From Persicaria tinctoria (Eukaryota > Streptophyta > Magnoliopsida > Caryophyllales > Polygonaceae): DNA of 64,000 nucleotides. Made by a program: the position numbers and the translations under genes. Positions 57,232 to 64,000 of this stretch are shown one piece after another; position 1 is the stretch's first letter; every line of letters starts with the position of its first letter. The notes beneath the pieces were generated by a model. That model did not search any database, had not been told where the DNA came from, and worked only from the letters and a program-made list of their open reading frames with translations. The stretch spans positions 32,981,120-33,045,119 of the forward strand of contig JBANSL010000010.1 of the NCBI GenBank assembly GCA_037127255.1, given 5' to 3'.

Positions 57232-57545
57232 CCGATCATTGCTTGTTCATATTCAGTTCAATTAGGATATGAATGATCTCGAGCCGAGCCTAAATTTTGA
57301 CTCGAGTTTAAAAATGTGCTCATACTAAGCTCGTTTAGAAAATGAACGAGTTCGAACCGAGTTTTTTCGTAACTTATAGGAAATTTTATAAATCCCATAA
57401 AATTAGAGCTATTCGAACTTAATTTGAACGAACCGAGCTTTTGACCGAGCTTAAAATGAGTTCATACTCGGCTCGTTTTGAAAAATTAACGAGCTCGAGC
57501 CGAGTTTTTATCGAGCGAGTAAGTGTCGAATTCGAGTCACTCGTG
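57232..57545. repeat. Dispersed plant repeat rich in CGAGC/GCTCG
   Basis: Alternating CTCGAGCCGAG, ACGAGCTCGAGCCGAG, TTGACCGAGC and similar words spaced 20-60 bp apart form a self-similar block typical of a common dispersed plant repeat. No coding frame. Confidence 0.6.
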
Positions 57546-58987
57546 TTCACATAATATCCCTAACTTGGAGCATATGATAGAAAATACGATGTTCATTTTG
57601 CAAAATTCATACTATGGAAGAACCAAACTATGAAAAGTCCCTTCTCCGCCATCCAACTAGTGTCGAAATTCATAGTGCATTGAAGCAAATGCACCCTAGC
57701 AGAGCCCTGGGTCCTGACGGATTACACGCTGTCTTTTATCAGCGATTCTAGAGCATTGTCGGGCCTGATGTCGTCTCCTACATTCAGGACTGGTGGCGCA
57801 TGGGTTCCTCTCTGGATGACATCAATTCCAAAATGGTTACCCTTATTCCTAAAATCAAGAACCCAAAAAAAATCGTTGATTTCTGGCCAATTAGTTTGTG
57901 CAATGTTCTTTACAAACTCATCACGAAGGTATTGGTTAATCGACTCAAGCCTCTACTTGATCAGATCATTTCCCTTTCTCATAGCGCCTTCATTATCGGT
58001 CGTTCAATCACTGATAATGCGCTCATTGCCATGGAAGTCTTTCATTACATGAAAGTTAAAACAACCGGTTTCAGCGGGGCTATGGCTTTGAAACTCGACA
58101 TGAGTAAGGCTTTTGATCAGATGGAATGGGCTTATTTGAGAAAGATTATGACTCAGCTCGGATTTGATGAGTTGTGGGTATCCAAGGTTATGAGTTGTGT
58201 ACAAGGGGCGCGATATTCTTTCAAGATCAATGGGGCTATTGATGGCCTGGTTATTCCTTCACGGGGGCTGCGCCAGGAAGACCCTTTATCCCCTATTATG
58301 TTCATAATAGGTGTCGAGAGGTTCTCCTCTATGATCACGACAGCAGTTCGTTCTTCTTGCCTCCATGGGGTACCGGTTTGTAGGGGTTCGCCGGCTATAC
58401 CCCATTTGTTCTTTGTAGATGGCAACCTCTTATTCGCCAAAGCTACTTCGGAAGAATGCTCTAAGATAATTGAGCTTCGGGTCAGAAAATTAACTTGCAG
58501 AAGTCGGGAGTAGCCTTTAGCGCCAACCTGTCTGTCTCAGCCTGGGAAAATCTTGCTTCGTCTTTGGGGGTGAAACGAGTGGACAAGCATTCCAAGTACT
58601 TGGGACTACCGGCTACCATTGGGTGTTCAAAAAAGCCCATTTTTTCTTTCATCAAGGATCGCATCCGTAAAAAGGTGTTGTAGGAGGAAATTGAGACGTG
58701 CAATAAAATACGAATAAATCAAAGCAAACCAGATTTCATCCCTTGCAAATGATTACAAGACTCCCTCCCTATGCAGTAGTGGGAAGTCATGATCGATCCA
58801 CGAGGAAGCGTGTCAGCGGATCTCAGGTAGCTGTAAATCTCACAGACAGAAAAGTAGAAAGACAGAAAGAAAGACAAAAATAACAAAGCAAACACAGAAA
58901 ATGGTCGATATTGACAAGAAGGTACTCGATATTGACAAAGCACAGTGACGACAGAAAGCAAGCTCAGCAACAGAAACTCGATCTCAA

Positions 58988-59985
58988 CAAACTTCTACTC
59001 GATATCGACTAAGTGCTATTCGATATCGACTAACAATCCCAGAGATCGATAAAGACAGAAACTTTAAATTGCAAATTCTCGAACACAGAACTCAGATTTT
59101 CAATGAAATAAATCAATATACTAAAAGACTTCCAAAGCCAGGAGGGTATCAACACCACAACGATAACCATGGAAAGTAACACATAAAGGCATAAAAGATC
59201 ATGCTTTCCATCAAATAACTTTCGTTATTAACAAATAGGCATATAGAGGCTTTCGCATAAACCCTAATTGTTACTAACCCTTTTCACATAATTAACCCAA
59301 GTTGCATTAAGATCACTTTTGCTTCAATAACACAAACAAGGATCACCTTCAACTTTCGCAAAAGAATCATGCTCATAGGGATAGAAGACGAATTGCATAA
59401 AAAGATTGTACCTTTACCGCATCACCTTACATGGCTACCGTCGGGCTCACCCCGGCCCTAGAAGTGGGTGGACTACTCGCTCTCGACAAACTTCTACTCG
59501 ATAGCGACTAAGTGTTATTCGATATCGACTAACAATCCCCGAGATCGATAAAGACAGAAACTTTAAATTGCAAATTCTCGAACACAGAACTCAGATTTTC
59601 AATGAAATAAATCAATATACTAAAAGACTTCCAAAGCCAGGAGGGTATCAACACCACAACGATAACCATGGAAAGTAACACATAAAGGCATAAAAGATCA
59701 TGCTTTTCATCAAATAACTTTCGTTATTAACAAATAGGCATATAGAGGCTTTCGCATAAAGCCTAATTGTTACTAACCCTTTTCACATAATTAACCCAAG
59801 TTGCATTAAGATCACTTTTGCTTCAATAACACAAACAGGGATCACCTTCAACTTTCGCAAAAGAATCATGCTCATAGGGATAGAAGACGAATTGCATAAA
59901 AAGATTGTACCTTTACCGCATCACCTTACATGGCTACCGTCGGGCTCACCCCGGCCCTAGAAGTGGGTGGACTACTCGCTCTTCA
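58988..59985. repeat. Tandem duplication, unit about 499 bp
   Basis: The block from CAAACTTCTACTCG (58988) to GGTGGACTACTCGCT recurs starting at 59487 with only a few differences. The junction sequence ACTACTCGCTCTCGAC lies among TCGA-rich motifs that may have mediated unequal exchange. Confidence 0.92.
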
Positions 59986-60369
59986 TCGCAATGGCAGACA
60001 TCTTTGATGAAAAAGAACTAACTTGCATTAATAAACTCAAACAAACTTACAATCTCTTCTCCTTCTCTCTCTACTTGTGACTAATTGTCTCTGAAATTAA
60101 ATGAATAAAAAACCAGCCCCTAAGGCTTTATTTATAGTGCTCAAACCCCGCTAATCAAGGTAAGAAAGTCTATCTATATCTATATCTACTTTATCTTATA
60201 ACATAAAGATAAAACATGGAATAAAAGAATTAAATCAACTACGATTATATCTAAAGTGGATAAATCTTCCTTGGACTTGATAGATCTTGATACATGTGGA
60301 TAGAATTTGGTCTCAAAAATATCTCCATTGGATTCGGGATAGAAACTTAACATGAAGTCGGTTAAGCTC

Positions 60370-60730
60370 GGAATCCGCCGCCGTGGGTCCAGTCGATATT
60401 GACTTGGTTAAGTCGATATTGACATGTGCTTCCTCGATTTCTCTTCAGCTGGTCGATATTGACTCCAGAGATTAAAATCAAGTTGATTTGTACTCGATAT
60501 CGAGTTGAGTTACTCGATATTGACTAGCATGTCTCAGCTCCAGCTTTCTTGACTCGATTCCAGGACGTTGACTCGATATGGGGAACTCGATATTGACTTG
60601 GTTAAGTCGATATTGACCACTGTTCTTCAGCATTGTTGATTCTGGCCAACTCTGAGTCGATTTGGAGAATTTTGACCTAAATCTGGTCGATATTGAGTGT
60701 GCTTGGTCGATATCGACCAGTCTTCTCAGC
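60370..60730. repeat. GTCGATATTGAC-type motif cluster
   Basis: Units such as GTCGATATTGAC, CTCGATATCGAG and CTCGATATTGAC occur about a dozen times in 360 bp, in the part of the LTR upstream of the TATA box (minus sense). Confidence 0.8.
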
Positions 60731-62898
60731 ATCCTCCTATGTTCTTGAAACGCACTTTCCTGAGTTCTCGTTCGTCGGATTGACGCATATGACCATGCGT
60801 TAGAAATCTCTTTTTGAGGGCTACGACTCTCATGAAGACATCAAAGCTTGATTCAGAATGATGAATGGTGAAAAATGCCCTTTTCTCCAGCTGCACCATC
60901 CTTAGCTTCTTCATGACTTTCCTTTAAGCGCCAAAGTGCATCCGATTTCTGCGAAATATAACAAAAATTTGTGTAGACTCCATAATTTGGCAAATAAGTG
61001 TAAAGTACATAGATTCTATATTATTCTAACCCAAATGCGTGCAATGTATGCAGAAAACGATATAAAAGTTACTGTAAAACTTGGCAGATTCAGCTCACAA
61101 CAAAAGGTTCAGGGCTGGAAGGAAAAGCTTCTTTCCTCGGTCGGGAAGGAAGTATTGATCAAATCTGTGCTTCAGAGCATTCCCGTTTATGTCATGAGTG
61201 TGTATCGCCTTCCGGGCGGCCTTATTGACAAGATCCATAGCCTTTTGGCTCGTTTCTGGTGGGGATCCTCGGAGACTAACCGGAAGATCCATTGGTGCTC
61301 GTGGACGGATCTCTACTCTCCCAAAAACCATGGTGGAATGGGGTTCCATGACTTGCGATTATTCAATCAGGCGCTGCTGGCCCGGCAAGGCTGGCGCCTC
61401 GGCCTCGAGTGCTTTTCCTCGTCTTTTTACGCCATCTACAAGGCCAAGCACTTCAGGCACTCCACCTTTTTGCAAGCTTATCGGGGTCACCGGCCTAGCT
61501 ATTCTTGGAGTAGTATATGGGGGGCGAAGTCCCTTCTCCGGGAAGACCTTGGTTGGAGGGTTGGGAATGATCACGCCATCGAAGCCTTTACGGACCTATG
61601 GGTGCCTGTCGGAACGGGAATGCAGTGCCCAACACTTGCGCCCGGAATGCACCCAGATGTGACAGTCTCGGAATTCATTGACCCATCATCTCATTCATGG
61701 GATGTACTGGCTCTCTCTGCGGCTTTCTTGCCAACGGATGTGAATCACATTGTCACAATTCCTCTTAGCCATTGCTCACCACCGGATGTGCAAATCTGGT
61801 TCCCTCATAAGTCTGGTGTCATCTCGGTGAAATCGGCGTACTGGCTTGGCTACATGGGGTCGAGATAAGTGCCTACAGGCGAGGATTGGCGCTGCATTTG
61901 GCGCCTCCACCTCCCTCCTAAGGTACTTAACTTTGCTTGGCGGATGTGCTCCAATTTCTTGAGTGTGGCAGCAAACTTATACGCCAAGCGGATTGTGGCG
62001 TCTCCCGTCTGCACTCGTTATGACTCCGGCAATGAGACGGTTTGGCATGCCCTGTTTACATGTCCTTTCTCGGCGGTGGCCTGGGTGCGTTCCTCCTCGG
62101 CTACCCTCGTAGCCTCCAGGACTGATCATACACCATTGAGTGTCCTTGATCAAGTGCATTCGGCGCTAGGAGAGTCATGGGTATGTGATTTACTTACCAA
62201 TGCCTGGATAGCTTGGACACTTCGTAACAACGCTATGTTCTCGGATGTTGCATGTAATGCAGAGGTTCTACGAGATGGATTCAGAAGGCTTGTTTCTGAT
62301 TTTCGGTGCACCTTCACCACCCCTTTACAACGTGATCCCCCACGGCCGAATCCTTCAACCTGGGTTGCTCCACCTCTAGGATTCCTTAAATTTAATACAG
62401 ACGCGGCTCTTCTTCACGGGTCGGTCTGTCTGGGCGCAGTTCTCCGTGACCACTTTGGTGTAATACTTATAGCGGCTTCGAAACGCTTCTTGGGGACAAT
62501 CTCAGTGGCCTTGGCGGAAGCTTCGACCCTTCTATTCGGCATTCAGTCCATTGCCTGTCTCAATTGGGATCACTTGCAAATCGAGTATGATGACTCCAAC
62601 CTCATTCAGCGGCTCCTTTGCCAAGGGCATAGCACCTCTTATGTAGACCTTGTATGCGAGGACATCCTCGAGCAATTCCCCACCTATACTACTGTATCTT
62701 TCCTACACGTGCGTAGATCGGCTAATACCGTCGCTCATTTTGCGGCAAGACTATTACCTACCGCTGACAGCCTGACACTACTTGTATATGGTTCGATCAA
62801 TTTCCACAGGGTCTCATTGGTCTTGCGGAAATCGATCTCATTTGATATATATACTGCACTTGATTTCAAAAAAAAAAAAAAAGAACCAAACTATGAAA

Positions 62899-63382
62899 GG
62901 TACGTAGTTTTTCCAAAATAACCCTAATAATAAACTATGAAAGAACCAAACTGTATAATTTTGTTTGAGTGAAGCTTACACATGATTTGAGAATAAAAAA
63001 CGATTTTTCAAAAGTTACAATTTTACTTATGAATTGAATAATGAATATTAAAATTTTAAAATACGTAGAAGTATACATAATTGAGATCATTAATTAAGCC
63101 ATAAAATTTACACAGTATATGAATAGCTGGTTTCTAGTTGAGAGAAAGAAAGAGAGGGATTTGACTGCAAATATAATTGTGCAATTTTATAAAAGTTAAA
63201 TAAGTTTTTCTTGTTAGTTGGCGAAAATTAGGACATCTGTTTAACTCACATCAAATCCTAGATAATTACAAGAAAGCTCCTCCTTTTATACATCATCAAA
63301 TTCCAACTAAGATCATTCCTAGCTATTCCTCGCTTAGTCGACCGTTTGATTTGCAACTCTCATACAATAGTAGACATCTGAC
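62899..63382. other. AT-rich spacer
   Basis: No gene. Another AGAACCAAACT occurs at 62943, so the LINE duplication sits in locally repetitive sequence. Confidence 0.5.
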
Positions 63383-63445
63383 CAGGGCCGGACCTGAATA
63401 CAGGCCCAAGAGGCCTTGGTCTCGGGCACTATAGGCCTAGGGGGC

Positions 63446-63480
<35 letters not shown>

Positions 63481-64000
63481 TATATATATATATTAAAAAA
63501 AAATTCGGATACTTACCAACTGAGTGGGAAGGGCACGCTCGGGAAAAAAAAGGAAAGGAAAAGGAATGGAAACGCTGCGTTGTGAAATTAAAAAAAAAAA
63601 CGAACAGTTCTTGTTCTAGCAGGCGATTCGCAAGAGAAGTTAGAGAACGCCACAACAGGGCCGGAAATCCGGCATCCAGGCAGGCTCCCCGGCGTCGGCG
63701 GCGGTCGGCCTCTCCCTCCAACCGCATCCCGCCAGCGCAAGCCTGCAGGCTCCATCGCGGTCTAGTTCCTGGCGCGGCGGTGCCGTCCCGTGAGCCAAGT
63801 CTTCGCTCTAGTCTTCCGTCTTCGCAAATCGCATCGCCCTGGCTGACAGCTTCTCGGCTCCCTCTTGTCTCTTAAAGTGAATGGTTGAAGACGAAATCAG
63901 GTATAATTTCTCAATTTCATCCTATGTTGGTCGAATTATTTGGATTTGAATTCATTTTGGATTTAAAAGAGTGCGAAATTAGGGTTTTGGAATTAGGAAT
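63383..64000 (+). mobile_element. Left end of a hAT-like element, continues past the window
   Basis: CAGGGCCGGACCTG followed by GGCCCAAGAGGCC and CCTAGGGGGCCC is a terminal pattern of plant hAT-like elements and resembles the CAGGCCCGTGC end at 42252. A TA microsatellite follows, then a GC-rich block (63650-63860) and ATGGTTGAAGACGAAATCAG next to GTATAATTTC, which could be a short first exon and splice donor. The right end, transposase and duplication are not visible. Confidence 0.5.
63449..63493. repeat. (TA)n microsatellite
   Basis: TA repeats to 63478, a GA interruption, then TA again to about 63493. Confidence 0.95.

Larger units (their letters stand above)
58676..61102 (-). mobile_element. 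2.4-kb LTR-like insertion, relative of 21798-23897
   Basis: Starts TGTTGTAGGAGG and ends CAGCTCACAACA, flanked by the perfect duplication AAAGG (58671-58675 and 61103-61107). Both ends match the inverted ends of the element at 21798-23897, so it is the same family in opposite orientation. TATAAATA on the minus strand (60129-60136) marks the probable promoter. A ~499-bp tandem duplication inside explains much of its greater length. No internal coding region, so again a solo LTR is the simplest reading. Confidence 0.85.
57640..62840 (+). pseudogene. LINE ORF2 with mutated RT active site, interrupted
   Basis: RT: RALGPDGLHAVFYQRF, IPKIKNPKKIVDFWPISLCN, LDMSKAFDQMEW, RQEDPLSP (usually RQGDP) and FVDGN in place of FADDS, so one catalytic aspartate is glycine. 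A frameshift near 58480 precedes LQKSGVAFSANLS. The frame is cut at RIRKKV by the LTR insertion and resumes as QGWKEKLLSSVGKEVLIKSV at 61108. The finger reads CTRYDSGNETVWHALFTC, with Tyr for the second Cys. RNase H: FNTDAALLHGS, LAEASTL, EYDDSN, NTVAHFAAR. Stops at 57750 and 61866 add to the damage. Confidence 0.92.
57636..62880 (+). mobile_element. 5'-truncated LINE with 18-bp duplication, split by LTR-like insertion
   Basis: Bounded by the perfect duplication AAGAACCAAACTATGAAA (57618-57635 and 62881-62898) and an A-run just before the right copy. It begins inside the RT domain, so it is 5'-truncated. The insertion 58676-61102 interrupts it. It belongs to a different LINE lineage from LINE-1 to LINE-4. 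Confidence 0.95.

Noticed and set aside
60936..61868. A 310-residue frame that looks like one protein with a novel N-terminus
   Set aside because: The first ~52 residues come from the end of the LTR-like insertion and the rest from the LINE; the AAAGG duplication marks the junction. A similar artefact joins the other LTR copy to copia at 21326-21913.
63582..63875. 97-aa Arg/Ser-rich frame at the window end
   Set aside because: It runs through a GC-rich leader-like block just inside a transposon end; no domain is visible and the opposite strand is open too.

Overview
This window is repeat-rich intergenic DNA from a flowering plant, most likely a eudicot. The evidence is initiator-tRNA-Met primer sites of plant LTR retrotransposons, plant-type LINEs whose ORF2 carries an endonuclease, a reverse transcriptase, a zf-RVT zinc finger and an RNase H domain, a TNT1-like Ty1/copia element, a Ty3/gypsy element with a chromodomain, and many small inverted-repeat elements in AT-rich sequence. 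I found no convincing host protein gene, rRNA, tRNA or CRISPR array. Essentially every real coding frame belongs to a transposable element, and most are broken.

Layout: 1-760, end of an LTR, primer site and a gag remnant. 1042-1195, a LINE 3' scrap. 2090-3198, an inverted-repeat DNA element with an 8-bp target duplication. 4670-12240, LINE-1 (minus) with ORF1, an unrecognised middle ORF and ORF2. 12729-17545, LINE-3 (plus). 18390-29651, a Ty3/gypsy element (minus) containing a Ty1/copia element (20569-27365), which contains a 2.1-kb LTR-like insertion (21798-23897); one gypsy LTR also carries a 199-bp solo LTR. 30700-32360, a 5'-truncated LINE. 32650-33146, a Mutator-like MITE. 33162 to about 38650, LINE-4 (minus). 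39550-41224, a decayed LINE. 42252-43875, a hAT-like element with a nested foldback. 44555-44850, a 102-bp direct repeat. 48546-56717, LINE-2, full length and flanked by a 15-bp duplication. 57636-62880, a 5'-truncated LINE (18-bp duplication) split by a 2.4-kb LTR-like insertion (58676-61102). 63383 to the end, the start of another hAT-like element.

The most unusual observation concerns the LINEs. In LINE-1 the gag-like ORF1 overlaps by 11 nt a 421-residue ORF of unknown function, and that ORF overlaps ORF2 by the four bases ATGA. In LINE-2 a long ORF of mostly unknown sequence ends in the same ATGA overlap with a nearly intact ORF2. LINE-4 has an open frame ending in ATGA at its ORF2 start, and in LINE-3 an upstream frame overlaps the ORF2 start. 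This suggests coupled termination-reinitiation and possibly an undescribed third LINE protein. Coordinates, reading frames and target duplications were read directly from the sequence; family names come from recognised motifs; functions of the unknown ORFs are inference.
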